NCBI GenBank assembly: GCA_036005805.1
Contig: DASYQE010000088.1
Coordinates: 1-57,549, forward strand
DNA length: 57,549 nt
Source: DASRAU01 sp036005805
Lineage (GTDB): Bacteria > Acidobacteriota > Polarisedimenticolia > Gp22-AA2
Reading direction: 5' to 3'
Shown here: positions 25,861-34,717 of the stretch, piece by piece
How positions within the stretch are numbered: the first letter of the stretch is position 1
Layout of the letters: the number at the start of each line of letters is the position of its first letter
Notes under the pieces: model-generated
Databases searched by the model: none
What the model saw: only the letters and a program-made list of their open reading frames with translations
What the model was told of the DNA's origin: nothing
Program-made: the position numbers and the translations under genes

Positions 25861-28008
25861 ATGATGCCTCGTGCGTTGGGAGGCTCGCGAAGACGCCCGA
25901 CCGCGGAGGATCGCGATTCACGCCGGCGCCTCGCGCCGCGCTTTCTTTTCGCCGCGCTCGCCCTCTTCGGTGCAGTCCTGGCGGCCCCCCGCGCCGAAGC
26001 GGCCACGTACTACTTCTCGAACTGCGCCACCGGAGGTGCCGGGACCCAGGCGAACCCCTATTGCCTCGATCCGGCCGGGACCGGGAACAAGACCTCGTTC
26101 AAGTACCTCATGGACGGCGCCGCGCCGGACGTCGGGCCGGGGGACACCATCTACCTCTGCGCCGGGGCCTGCGACGGGACCGGCACCGGGACCTACAACC
26201 TCGGGGTCGCGGGGACGGCGACCTCCAACAGCTGGACCTACGTGTTCTCGCCGGTGGTCTCCGGGACCGCGAGTGCGCCGATCACCATCTCCGGGTATCC
26301 GGGCGAGACCGTGATCCTGAGCGGCGACACCAACGGCAACGGCATCCCCGAGGCGGGCGAGCCGGACACGATGATCACCGACGTCACCACCGCGGGCAGC
26401 AACCGCCAGTGGTACGTCTGGAAGAACTTCATCGTCGAGAAGCTGCAGGCGGCGGTGTTCTACATCAACAACAACCCCGCCAACTGGACCTTCGACAACG
26501 TCGAGGTGCGCTACTTCGACGCCAAGATGTGGAACGGCGGCACCGTCGCCGCCGCCGGCTGCGACGACCAGGGCGGCGGCTACGTCTTCAAGGTCGCCGA
26601 CCTGCAGGGCCCGCTGACCATCAGGAACAGCCGGTTCCACCACATCTGCGGCTTCGTGCACCGCGTCACGGTGAACCCGTCGAGCGGGTCGATCCTCGTG
26701 GAGAACAACGAGTACTACAACGTGACGATCGTGGACAACGAGTTCCAGAGCCGCAACATCACCTGGCGCGGCAACTACCTCCACGATTTCATGGACGGCA
26801 TCAGCATGGAAGACGACATGCAGAACGTCGTCATCGAGGACAACATCGTCGCCTGCCCGGGGGACTACAAGGTCGAGTCCGACGGGCGGTGCCGCACCGG
26901 CATCACCATCAACGACGGGAACAACGGCACGGCCTCGGCCGGGAAGACCAAGAACGTCACCATCCGCCGCAACCGCATCTACGGCAGCGTCGACGGCCAG
27001 TACGGCGGCACGCTCGTGGGCTATTTCTACTGCGCCCTGAACATCACGGCGACCAACAACACCGAGTCGATCAACACCCTGATCGAGAACAACTTCATCT
27101 GGCACCATCTGTCGTGGGCCAGCGAGCCGGAGTGCGCCGCCGGCATCGGCATCAGGACGAACCGCAGCGAGGTGACGATCCAGAACAACACCCTGTACGA
27201 CACCGCCAACGGGATCTATCTCGACGGCACCATCAGCGGCATGGCGTACACGGTGCGCAACAACCTGGTCGTCAAGGCGGGGAAGGGGAGCACCAACAAC
27301 CCCGAGCTGACCATCGCTTCGAACGCGGCCGGGTCGTCGGTGCTGAACAACAACCTGCACCACGGTGGTCAGGGGGACCCCGTGATGCGCGTCAACGGCA
27401 CGAACTACGGCTGCGCCCAGGTCCCCGGCTACCAGAGCGGCAACAAGTGCCAGGCCACCACCTTCGTCCGGAGCAGCGGCACACCCGTGAAGGACTGGGA
27501 CCTGCACCTCCCGGCGACCGACACCGTGAACCGCAACGCGGGGACGACCGGACCTGCGGACGACATCGACAAGCTGCCGCGCGGCGCGCCCCCCCTCGAC
27601 ATCGGCGCCGACGAGATCGGCGGCGCGGGCGTGACGGCGACCATGACGGTGAACTCGGGAGGCTCGCCGGCCCCCTCGCTCAACGGCGTCTACCTGCTCA
27701 AGGCCGGCACCTACACTGTGACCCTCGCCGCTTCCGCGCCGGTGGTCAGCCTTCCGAACCCGCTCACGTTCACCGACAGCGCCGGAGGCGTGACGATCGT
27801 GACCCTGGCCGGGCCGGTCCCGGGGACGGTGTTCACCGCATCGCTGACGGTCGGGACGAACATCGCCGAGGGGAACGGCGCCTTCACCCTGCCCGTCCAG
27901 AGCCTGGTGGATGGGAGCGGGAACAAGGGGCAGACGATCACCGCGGGAGGCAGCGCGGTCATCGACCGATCTCCTCCCGCCGCTCCGACCGGCGTCCGCA
28001 CCCAGTAG
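25861..28008 (+). CDS. Secreted right-handed beta-helix protein (choice-of-anchor Q type)
   Basis: 715 aa. After an arginine-rich start there is a signal peptide (RFLFAALALFGAVLAAPRAEA, cleavage about residue 45). Residues 45-560 form parallel beta-helix repeats rich in N-N stacks (VENNEYYNVTIVDNEF, VIEDNIVACPG, VTIQNNTLYDTANGIYLDG). The sequence LDIGADEIGG near residue 585 is the hallmark of choice-of-anchor Q domains. A C-terminal Ig-like region (VTATMTVNSGG...) follows. Several cysteines in the helix suggest disulfides. Proteins of this fold bind, cleave or epimerise polysaccharides; no catalytic set can be named here. A G8 run precedes the ATG ATG start. Confidence 0.82.
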   Translation: MMPRALGGSRRRPTAEDRDSRRRLAPRFLFAALALFGAVLAAPRAEAATYYFSNCATGGAGTQANPYCLDPAGTGNKTSFKYLMDGAAPDVGPGDTIYLCAGACDGTGTGTYNLGVAGTATSNSWTYVFSPVVSGTASAPITISGYPGETVILSGDTNGNGIPEAGEPDTMITDVTTAGSNRQWYVWKNFIVEKLQAAVFYINNNPANWTFDNVEVRYFDAKMWNGGTVAAAGCDDQGGGYVFKVADLQGPLTIRNSRFHHICGFVHRVTVNPSSGSILVENNEYYNVTIVDNEFQSRNITWRGNYLHDFMDGISMEDDMQNVVIEDNIVACPGDYKVESDGRCRTGITINDGNNGTASAGKTKNVTIRRNRIYGSVDGQYGGTLVGYFYCALNITATNNTESINTLIENNFIWHHLSWASEPECAAGIGIRTNRSEVTIQNNTLYDTANGIYLDGTISGMAYTVRNNLVVKAGKGSTNNPELTIASNAAGSSVLNNNLHHGGQGDPVMRVNGTNYGCAQVPGYQSGNKCQATTFVRSSGTPVKDWDLHLPATDTVNRNAGTTGPADDIDKLPRGAPPLDIGADEIGGAGVTATMTVNSGGSPAPSLNGVYLLKAGTYTVTLAASAPVVSLPNPLTFTDSAGGVTIVTLAGPVPGTVFTASLTVGTNIAEGNGAFTLPVQSLVDGSGNKGQTITAGGSAVIDRSPPAAPTGVRTQ

Positions 28009-28023
28009 ACTCCGCGCGCCCCC

Positions 28024-29430
28024 TCAGAGCAGCGGCGCCGATTCGTTCCCGCGCGCCAGCAGGGGATTCCGCACCAGCGACACCATGTACAGGTGCTTGC
28101 CCGATCGGGTGAGCGGGATGCCGTCCACCAGCTGCACGTCGAACTTCACCCCGGCACCGAGCATCTCCGCACCCTTGAGACGCGTCTTCTCCAGCGCGGC
28201 ACGCGACTCGTCTCCGAACCCGACGTCGGGCACGACGAGGAGTGTGACGTGATCCGGGGTCTTCTGCAGGAACTGGTACCGCCTCACGGCGGGGACCTCG
28301 AACATCAGGTCCTCGAACGGCCCGCTGTACAGGATGCGGCCGTCCGGAAGGATGAAGGAATCGATGATGCGTCCCGGTCCGAACCGGTAGGGCGGGAAGG
28401 GCAGGCCGCAGGCGCACGGCTGGTCCGCCGGCCGGCCTTCGTCGGCGATGTCGTACCGGATGAACGGGAAGATGCGGTTGTCGAGAGCCGTGAGCACCAT
28501 GCGGGATCCCCCCTGCGATCGCGGGTCCGGCAGGAACTCGACGTGGACCAGGTCGCTGTTGACGTGCATGACGCCGAGGCGGCACTGGGCCGAAACCCCC
28601 GGCACCTCGCGGCTGCCGTAGATGTCGATGATGGTGGCGCGCGGGAGGACCTGCTGGAGCACGGCGCGGGCGTGCGGCAGGAGCGCCTCGGCGGTGGTGG
28701 AGATGCCCCGAATCCTCTCCAGCGTCTGGCCGCGGTTCCTCAGGTGATAGGCGAGCAGCGTGATGACGGAGCCGTACCCGTAGAAGTAGTCGGGGCCGCG
28801 GGCGCGGATGCGCTCGACCCAGCCGTCGAGCACCGCGGGCGAATTGTCGAACGGATCGAACGTCTCCCCGGGGGGCTCGAGCCAGCGCCGCGCGGCCCGT
28901 CGCAGGCGGCCGAAACCGGCCACCTCCGGAAGCGCGTCCCCGTGCGTCATCCAGAACTGGCCGAGCGGGTCCCCCGGACGCCAGCCCATGCGCCGCCAGG
29001 CTCTGAGGTTCCCTCCGGCCACCGCGATCCGCTCGTAGTCGTAGCCGCGATAGAAGTCGAGCCCGGAGCCGGTGGAGCCGGCGGTGGTGTGTGGGTGGAA
29101 TTCCCCCGGGCGCGCCGCCCGGTTGAGCATGCGTTCCTTCTGGCGGCGGACGATCTCCTTGTTCAGGAGCGGCAGGCGCTCGAGATCCTCCGGGCCCTCG
29201 ACCCGCTCCGCAGTGATCCCCGCCGCGCGCATCAGGTCGCCGTAATACGGAATCGAGGCGAGGCAGTCGCGCACCAGGGCCCGGGTCTTCTCGCGGCGCA
29301 GCGCCTGGAGCTGCCCGGCCGTGAAATGCTCCTGGCGGCGGAGCTGCCGGTCGATTGCAAAATCGGGATAGCGATCGTGACGGGCGAGAAGCGACCACTT
29401 GAAGGCGCGCCAGGCGCGTGGAAGGGGCAC
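28024..29430 (-). CDS. CapK/PaaK-like adenylate-forming enzyme
   Basis: 468 aa, related to phenylacetate-CoA ligase and the capsule protein CapK. Motifs seen: the P-loop-like TTAGSTGSGLDFYRG, the adenylate motif IIDIYGSREVPG, FIRYDIADEGRP and a C-terminal LTRSGKHLYMV lysine region. CPCGLPFPPY-like cysteines (CACGLPFPPY) are also present. In EPS loci these proteins are thought to activate an acyl or amino acid for polysaccharide decoration; the substrate is unknown. The start is GTG 29430; no in-frame ATG lies nearby upstream. TAGAAT ends eight bases before it, so the mRNA may be leaderless. Confidence 0.85.
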   Translation of the reverse strand: MPLPRAWRAFKWSLLARHDRYPDFAIDRQLRRQEHFTAGQLQALRREKTRALVRDCLASIPYYGDLMRAAGITAERVEGPEDLERLPLLNKEIVRRQKERMLNRAARPGEFHPHTTAGSTGSGLDFYRGYDYERIAVAGGNLRAWRRMGWRPGDPLGQFWMTHGDALPEVAGFGRLRRAARRWLEPPGETFDPFDNSPAVLDGWVERIRARGPDYFYGYGSVITLLAYHLRNRGQTLERIRGISTTAEALLPHARAVLQQVLPRATIIDIYGSREVPGVSAQCRLGVMHVNSDLVHVEFLPDPRSQGGSRMVLTALDNRIFPFIRYDIADEGRPADQPCACGLPFPPYRFGPGRIIDSFILPDGRILYSGPFEDLMFEVPAVRRYQFLQKTPDHVTLLVVPDVGFGDESRAALEKTRLKGAEMLGAGVKFDVQLVDGIPLTRSGKHLYMVSLVRNPLLARGNESAPLL

Positions 29431-29438
29431 GGCGGCGC

Positions 29439-29444
29439 ATTCTA
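29439..29444 (-). promoter_or_regulatory. -10 element abutting the CapK-like gene
   Basis: TAGAAT on the reverse strand (5/6 to TATAAT), with eight bases to GTG 29430. Initiation 6-7 bases downstream would place the 5' end almost on the start codon. No convincing -35 at the usual distance. Confidence 0.4.
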
Positions 29445-29580
29445 CCAGCGCCTCCTCGGCCCGTGGCCGCGTCCCCGCGCCCGCGTCGCCCCGGCCGCCG
29501 CAGCGCGTCCGCAGCCGCGATGACCGGATCGTCATCCGCCTTCTGACAAAACTGACACGAGACACGACGACGCTTCGGGG

Positions 29581-29586
29581 TATATT
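29581..29586 (+). promoter_or_regulatory. -10 element for the FG-GAP gene
   Basis: TATATT preceded by CGCTTCGGGG. The same CGCTTCGG block sits just before the TATATT of the EPS export promoter at 2829-2845. Upstream are repeated TGACA-like steps (29544-29569) but no clear -35. The leader to GTG 29630 contains AAGGAG. Confidence 0.4.
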
Positions 29587-29629
29587 CCGGGCCCGCTGGC
29601 GAACCGCCGCCGGCCGCCGAAGGAGTTCC

Positions 29630-32170
29630 GTGCCCCCAGTCCGACGTCGCCACGTCCTTGCCGTTCTGCTTGCGGGTGTCGCCCTCCCGTGGACCCTTCC
29701 CGGTGTCGCGGCGGCGCCGCGCTTCGAAGGGCGCCAGCACGAGGCGGGGGCGAGGCCCGTGGGGCTCGCGGCCGGCGATTTCAACGCCGACGGGCGCATC
29801 GACCTCGCCAGCGTCAACGACCTGAGCGGCGACGTGGCGGTGCTCCTCGGGCGCGGCGGCGACGACTTCGCCCCCGCGATGCGGATCGCGTCGGGGAGCG
29901 ATCCGTCGGCCGTCCTGGCGGCGGATTTCGACGGCGACGGCCGGCTCGATCTGGCGGCCGCCAATGGCGGTTCGGACGAGGTGACCCTCTTCGCCGGCCG
30001 CGGCGACGGCACCTTCGCCGCGCCGCGGCGTTTCCCGACCGGCACCGGCCCCCTGGCGCTGGTGATGGCCGACCTCGACGGCGACGGTCGCACCGATCTG
30101 ATCACCGCCAACGCCTATTCCGACGACCTCTCCATCCTGCCGGGCGCCGCGGGAGGAGGCTTCGCTCCCGAGCGTCGTCTCGGGCTGGGCTCCGGCCCGC
30201 TGTCGATCGCCCCGGTCGATCTCGACCGCGACGGGCATGTCGACCTCGTCATCGCTCTGTGGGTCTCCGAGCAGCTCGCCTTCTTGCGCAATCGCGGCGA
30301 CGGCACCTTCTTCCCCGAGGTGCGGACCGCGATGCCGGCGCCGCCGGTCGTGGTGCGGGCCGCCGACTTCGACCGGGACGGCCGGGCGGACCTCGCCGTG
30401 GCGCTGCAGAGCGGCGTCATCCTCACGCTCGCCGGCCGCGGGGACGGCTCCCTCGGTCCGGCCCGCACCATCGCCGCGGTCGGCCTGCCGGCCGCAATGG
30501 AAGTCGCCTTCCTCGATCCCGGCACGGCTCCCGATCTCGTCGTCGCGGCCGGCCAGGCGGCGGTGTTGTACGGCCGCGGCAACGGGACCTTCGAGGCGCC
30601 GCGCTTCTGCGGCGGTCTCAACGGCCCGGCCGCGCTCGTGGCCGCCGATCTCGATCGCGACGGCGCCACCGACCTCGCATTCGCGAATTCCTTCGGCGAT
30701 CCCCCGTTCGTGGGCGTGGACGATGTCGGCGTCCTGCTCGGGCGCGAGGACGGATCCTGCCTCGGCCCGGTGTTCTCGGGATCGGAGGACGGCCGGTCGA
30801 TGGCGGTCGCGGATTTCGACGGAGACGGCCGCCGGGACATCGCGGTCCTCGAGAGCCTGCAGGGCGATCTCCTGCTGCTGCGCGGCCGGGGGGACGGTTC
30901 CTTCAAGGACTCGCAGCCGATCGCCGCGGGCGGCGGCTTCGGCCGCATCATCACGGCCGACCTGGACCTCGATGGTCACCCCGACCTCGTGGAGACGCAC
31001 AACGCCGCCAGCCAGTTCTCGGTCCGTCTCGGCCGCGGCGACGGCACCTTCGCCCCGGCGTGGTCGGCCGCGACGGTGGAGCACCCCCGCGCGCTGGCCG
31101 CCGGCCGCCTCGACTCTGACCGCTGGCCCGACCTGGTGGTGGCGACGGGCGATCTGCGCGATGTCGCGTTCCGGCCGGGCCGCGGGGATGGGACCTTCGG
31201 CCCCGAGACGCGCCTGAAGGCCGGCGTCGCCCCGAACTCGGTCGCCATCGCCGACGTGGATGGTGACGGTGAGAACGATATCGTCGTCCTGAACTTCGGC
31301 GACGACAATCTCACCTGGTTCCGGGGGCACGGGGACGGCACGTTCGACGAGGGGTTGTTCCTCCCGGTCGGGATGTTCCCGACCGCGATCGCGGCGCGGG
31401 ACCTGGACGGCGACGGGCGGAGCGACGTGGTGGTCGGGTTCGGGCGCGGCCGGCGTCTCGTCGTCATCCGCAGCCTCGGCGACGGACTCTTCGCATCGGA
31501 GGTGGTCCCGGCCCAGGGCAGCGCCCCCTGGGCGGTCGCGGTGGACGATCTCGACGGCGACGGCCGGTTCGACATCATCACGGCGAACCGCGACTCCGCG
31601 AACATCTCCGTCCTTCCCGGCGACCCCACGGGGAGTTTCGTTCCGGCGAACGTCTACGGAGCCGGTTCCACCCCGCGCGACATCGCGGTGGCCGACTTCG
31701 ACGGCGACGGCCGGAAGGACGTCGCCGAGATCCTGCCCGAAGGCGTCGCCGTCCTGTTGAACGAGAGCCCGATTCTTCCCGCCGCACCCGGGATCGCCGA
31801 TTTCGTGGTCCGCCCCGGCACCATCCCCGCCGGCGTCACGGTGTCCTGGCGCACCCTCTCCGAGCGGGATCTGATCGGCTTCCGGCTGGTGGCCGTCGAT
31901 CGATCGGGCATCGCCGAGATCGCGTCCCTGCGTGTCGACTGCCGGGAATGCGAGACGGGATTCGGCAGCCGGTACGAAGTCGCGCTGCCCCGGCCCCCGC
32001 AGGGACGGGCCTTCTATCTCGAGGTGCTGCACCAGGACGGGACGTCCGAGCGCATCGGCCCGGCGGCGCGCGGCGCCGGCGGTCGCCCCACCTCCCCGCC
32101 GGGCAGGAAAGAGGGAACCGGCCGGACCAGGGACCGCGCTTCATCCGGGGCGAATTCCCCCAAGTCCTGA
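29630..32170 (+). CDS. Secreted FG-GAP/VCBS beta-propeller protein
   Basis: 846 aa. A signal peptide (VLAVLLAGVALPWTLPGVAAA) is followed by 14 repeats of about 48 residues, each centred on a calcium-loop motif such as DFDGDGRLDLAAAN or DLDGDGRTDLITAN. Two repeats are degenerate: FLDPGTAPDLVVAA and RLDSDRWPDLVVAT. Fourteen repeats fit two seven-bladed propellers. The C-terminal 130 residues include an FN3-like segment with a CREC pair, then a basic tail. Start GTG 29630 has AAGGAG just upstream. Likely extracellular, binding polysaccharide or protein; function unknown. The adjacent carbamoyltransferase follows after 122 bases. Confidence 0.85.
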   Translation: MPPVRRRHVLAVLLAGVALPWTLPGVAAAPRFEGRQHEAGARPVGLAAGDFNADGRIDLASVNDLSGDVAVLLGRGGDDFAPAMRIASGSDPSAVLAADFDGDGRLDLAAANGGSDEVTLFAGRGDGTFAAPRRFPTGTGPLALVMADLDGDGRTDLITANAYSDDLSILPGAAGGGFAPERRLGLGSGPLSIAPVDLDRDGHVDLVIALWVSEQLAFLRNRGDGTFFPEVRTAMPAPPVVVRAADFDRDGRADLAVALQSGVILTLAGRGDGSLGPARTIAAVGLPAAMEVAFLDPGTAPDLVVAAGQAAVLYGRGNGTFEAPRFCGGLNGPAALVAADLDRDGATDLAFANSFGDPPFVGVDDVGVLLGREDGSCLGPVFSGSEDGRSMAVADFDGDGRRDIAVLESLQGDLLLLRGRGDGSFKDSQPIAAGGGFGRIITADLDLDGHPDLVETHNAASQFSVRLGRGDGTFAPAWSAATVEHPRALAAGRLDSDRWPDLVVATGDLRDVAFRPGRGDGTFGPETRLKAGVAPNSVAIADVDGDGENDIVVLNFGDDNLTWFRGHGDGTFDEGLFLPVGMFPTAIAARDLDGDGRSDVVVGFGRGRRLVVIRSLGDGLFASEVVPAQGSAPWAVAVDDLDGDGRFDIITANRDSANISVLPGDPTGSFVPANVYGAGSTPRDIAVADFDGDGRKDVAEILPEGVAVLLNESPILPAAPGIADFVVRPGTIPAGVTVSWRTLSERDLIGFRLVAVDRSGIAEIASLRVDCRECETGFGSRYEVALPRPPQGRAFYLEVLHQDGTSERIGPAARGAGGRPTSPPGRKEGTGRTRDRASSGANSPKS

Positions 32171-32276
32171 GCCCGGAGTCCTTCCGGACGCGGACGAGGC
32201 CCACCGCGGCGTCCCGCGGCCCGGCCTCGATCCGACCCTCAATGCACGGGGTCGCGACTTTCCCGGCCTGCGAGGA

Positions 32277-32282
32277 TAGGAT
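32277..32282 (+). promoter_or_regulatory. -10 element close to the carbamoyltransferase start
   Basis: TAGGAT ends ten bases before ATG 32293, and no Shine-Dalgarno sequence lies at normal distance. Transcription would begin about four bases before the ATG. Confidence 0.35.
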
Positions 32283-32292
32283 CCCCTCGTCC

Positions 32293-34143
32293 ATGAGCCA
32301 GCACATCCTCGGTATTTCCGCCTACTACCACGACAGCGCCGCCTGTCTGCTGCGCGACGGCGTCCTCGTCGCGGCGGCGCAGGAGGAGCGCTTCACGCGC
32401 AAGAAGCACGACGCCCGTTTCCCGGTGAACGCCGTGAAGTACTGCCTGCGCGAGGGAAACGTGTCGCTGCAGGACCTGCGCTACGTCGCCTTCTACGACA
32501 AGCCGCTGGTCAAGTACGAGCGCCTGCTCGAGACCTATCTCGGCTTCTCGCCGCGCGGGCTGCGCTCCTTCGTCGCCGCGATGCCGGTCTGGATGAAGGA
32601 GAAGCTCTTCCTCAAATCGCTCCTCGGGAAGGAAATCGACGCGTGCGCCAACGGCGACGGCAAGGCCGCGAGGCCGCCGATCCTGTTCGGCGAGCACCAC
32701 GAATCGCATGCCGCCTCCGCCTTCTACGTCTCGCCGTTCCAGCGCGCGGCGGTCCTGTGCCTCGACGGGGTGGGGGAGTGGGCGACCACCTCGGCCTGGC
32801 TGGGGGAGGGGAACCGCCTGCAGCCGCTGTGGGAGATCCATTTCCCGCACTCCATCGGCCTGCTCTACTCGGCGTTCACCTACTTCACCGGGTTCAAGGT
32901 GAACTCCGGCGAGTACAAGGTGATGGGACTCGCCCCGTACGGCCGGCCGAAATACGTGCAGGCGATCTACGACCATCTCATCGACCTGAAGCCGGACGGC
33001 ACCTTCCGGCTGAACATGGATTACTTCGCCTACTGCACCGGCCTGCGCATGACCAACGGGAAATTCGACGACCTGTTCGGCGGACCGCCGCGAGACCCGG
33101 AGTCGACGCTGACGCAGCGCGAGATGGACCTCGCCCGCTCGGTGCAGGAGGTGACCGAGGAGGTGATGCTGCGCCTGTCGCGTACCCTCCACGAGGAGAC
33201 CGGCGCCGAGAACCTCTGCCTCGCCGGCGGCGTGGCGCTCAACTGCGTCGGCAACGGGCGCCTGCTGCGCGAAGCGCCGTACAGGGGGATCTGGATCCAG
33301 CCGGCCGCCGGCGACGCGGGCGGAGCGATCGGTGCGGCGCTGTCGGCCTGGCACGCACTCGACGGTCAGCCGCGCCACGTCTCCCCCGGCACCGACGCGA
33401 TGCGCGGCGCCTACCTCGGCCCGAAGTACAGCAACGAGGAGATCGAGACGACGCTCGAGGGGCTCGGCGCGCCGTACGAGCGGCTCTCCGACGACACCCT
33501 CTTCGACCGGGTCGCCGACGAGATGGCGGCGGGGAAGGTGATCGGCTGGCTGCAGGGGCGCATGGAGTTCGGCCCGCGCGCCCTCGGCGGGCGCAGCATC
33601 CTCGGCGACGCGCGCAATACGAAGATGCAGTCGGTGATGAACCTCAAGATCAAGTACCGCGAGTCGTTCCGCCCCTTCGCGCCGTCCGTCCTGCGCGAGC
33701 GGGTGAACGACTTCTTCGAGATGGACACCGACAGCCCGTACATGCTGCTGGTGGCGCAGGTCAAGCCGGGGCGGTGCGTCCCGATGACGGGCGAGCATGC
33801 CTCCCTCTGGGGCATCGACCTGCTCAACGTGCCGCGCTCCGACATTCCGGCCATCACGCACGTGGACTACTCCGCGCGCATCCAGACCGTGCATGCGGAC
33901 ACCAATCCGCGCTACCACCGGCTGCTGAGCGCTTTCGAGAAGAAGACCGGCTACGGGGTCATCGTCAACACGTCCTTCAACGTGCGCGGCGAGCCGATCG
34001 TCTGCACGCCCCTCGACGCCTACCGCTGTTTCATGCGCACCGAGATGGACGTGCTCGTCCTCGAGAATTGCGTTTTGATGAAGGAGAAACAGCCCGCCTT
34101 CAAGGACCAGGGGGACTGGCGCAAGGAGTTCGCCCTCGACTGA
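32293..34143 (+). CDS. Carbamoyltransferase (NodU/CmcH family)
   Basis: 616 aa. It transfers a carbamoyl group from carbamoyl phosphate to a hydroxyl group via carbamoyl-adenylate. The N-terminal ASKHA-type domain starts HILGISAYYHDSAACLLRDG, with EHHESHAASAFYVSPF and GEYKVMGLAPYG. The C-terminal domain has GRMEFGPRALGGRSILGDAR and NTSFNVRGEPIVCTP, so both domains are intact. It is followed after one base by SxtJ and then DUF5989, a recurring trio. The context suggests O-carbamoylation of the EPS or of a lipid-linked sugar. Confidence 0.93.
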   Translation: MSQHILGISAYYHDSAACLLRDGVLVAAAQEERFTRKKHDARFPVNAVKYCLREGNVSLQDLRYVAFYDKPLVKYERLLETYLGFSPRGLRSFVAAMPVWMKEKLFLKSLLGKEIDACANGDGKAARPPILFGEHHESHAASAFYVSPFQRAAVLCLDGVGEWATTSAWLGEGNRLQPLWEIHFPHSIGLLYSAFTYFTGFKVNSGEYKVMGLAPYGRPKYVQAIYDHLIDLKPDGTFRLNMDYFAYCTGLRMTNGKFDDLFGGPPRDPESTLTQREMDLARSVQEVTEEVMLRLSRTLHEETGAENLCLAGGVALNCVGNGRLLREAPYRGIWIQPAAGDAGGAIGAALSAWHALDGQPRHVSPGTDAMRGAYLGPKYSNEEIETTLEGLGAPYERLSDDTLFDRVADEMAAGKVIGWLQGRMEFGPRALGGRSILGDARNTKMQSVMNLKIKYRESFRPFAPSVLRERVNDFFEMDTDSPYMLLVAQVKPGRCVPMTGEHASLWGIDLLNVPRSDIPAITHVDYSARIQTVHADTNPRYHRLLSAFEKKTGYGVIVNTSFNVRGEPIVCTPLDAYRCFMRTEMDVLVLENCVLMKEKQPAFKDQGDWRKEFALD

Positions 34144-34144
34144 C

Positions 34145-34540
34145 ATGAACGATCCCGTCACGAAGCGTCAGCTGCGCTCCTTCGGCCTGCTCACGGGAGG
34201 GATCTGGGCCGTCATCGGGGTGCTGCCGTGGGTGTTCCGCGGCGCCCCGGTGCGCCTGTGGGCCCTCGTCCTGGGGGCGCTGCTCGCCGGCTTCGGACTC
34301 GTGTGGCCGGCGGCGCTGCATCATCCCTATCGCGGCTGGATGACCCTCGGCCACGCGCTCGGCTGGATCAACTCGCGCATCCTGCTGAGCCTGGTCTTCT
34401 ACCTCGTGGTCACGCCGATGGGCTTCTTCATGCGGCTGTCCGGGCGCGACCCGATGCGACGCAGCTTCGACCCGCAGGCGCCGAGCTATCGCGTGCCGCG
34501 CGAGGCGCGTCCCGGCGATCACATGCGTCGGCAATTCTGA
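34145..34540 (+). CDS. SxtJ-family membrane protein
   Basis: 131 aa with three hydrophobic stretches (about residues 12-30, 36-55 and 75-95) and a polar C-terminus. The arrangement and MGFFMRLSGRDPM match the SxtJ family, small membrane proteins of unknown function that accompany carbamoyltransferases, first named in the saxitoxin cluster. The ATG begins one base after the carbamoyltransferase stop, so the genes are coupled. Confidence 0.82.
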   Translation: MNDPVTKRQLRSFGLLTGGIWAVIGVLPWVFRGAPVRLWALVLGALLAGFGLVWPAALHHPYRGWMTLGHALGWINSRILLSLVFYLVVTPMGFFMRLSGRDPMRRSFDPQAPSYRVPREARPGDHMRRQF

Positions 34541-34551
34541 AGGAGGTCCTG

Positions 34552-34704
34552 GTGATCGATTTCCTCACGGAGCTCTGGGCGTTCATGCGGACGCGGAAGA
34601 AGTTCTGGCTGCTGCCGATCGTGGTCGTCCTGCTCCTGCTCGGCGTCCTCATCGTGCTGACGCAGGGCTCCGCCATCGCGCCGTTCATCTACACGCTGTT
34701 CTAG
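34552..34704 (+). CDS. DUF5989 single-span membrane peptide
   Basis: 50 aa, starting at GTG 34552 five bases after a perfect AGGAGG. Layout: MIDFLTELWAFMRTRKKFW, then one hydrophobic helix (LLPIVVVLLLLGVLIVL), then an SAIAPFIYTLF end. This is the DUF5989 pattern, found next to SxtJ and carbamoyltransferase genes. Probably a small membrane partner; function unknown. It is the last gene of the cassette. Confidence 0.85.
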   Translation: MIDFLTELWAFMRTRKKFWLLPIVVVLLLLGVLIVLTQGSAIAPFIYTLF

Positions 34705-34717
34705 CCGGGTGAGAAAT

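Noticed and set aside
29462..29480. TGGCCGCGTCCCCGC as a sigma-54 site before the FG-GAP gene
   Set aside because: GG-N10-GC spacing fits, but neither element matches TGGCAYR or TTGCW; such spacing is expected by chance at this GC content.
27959..32032. Very long reverse-strand open frame (1357 codons)
   Set aside because: It mirrors the FG-GAP repeats and beta-helix end. GC-rich DNA has few stops in antisense frames; its product is low-complexity and histidine/arginine/glycine-rich, whereas the forward frame has signal peptides and clear repeats. Only its 28024-29430 part, in the same frame, is the real CapK-like gene.
2917..34704. Exosortase/PEP-CTERM system
   Set aside because: Several genes resemble exosortase-A-associated EPS loci, but no exosortase gene and no protein with a PEP-CTERM tail is present in the window; the secreted proteins end in other ways.
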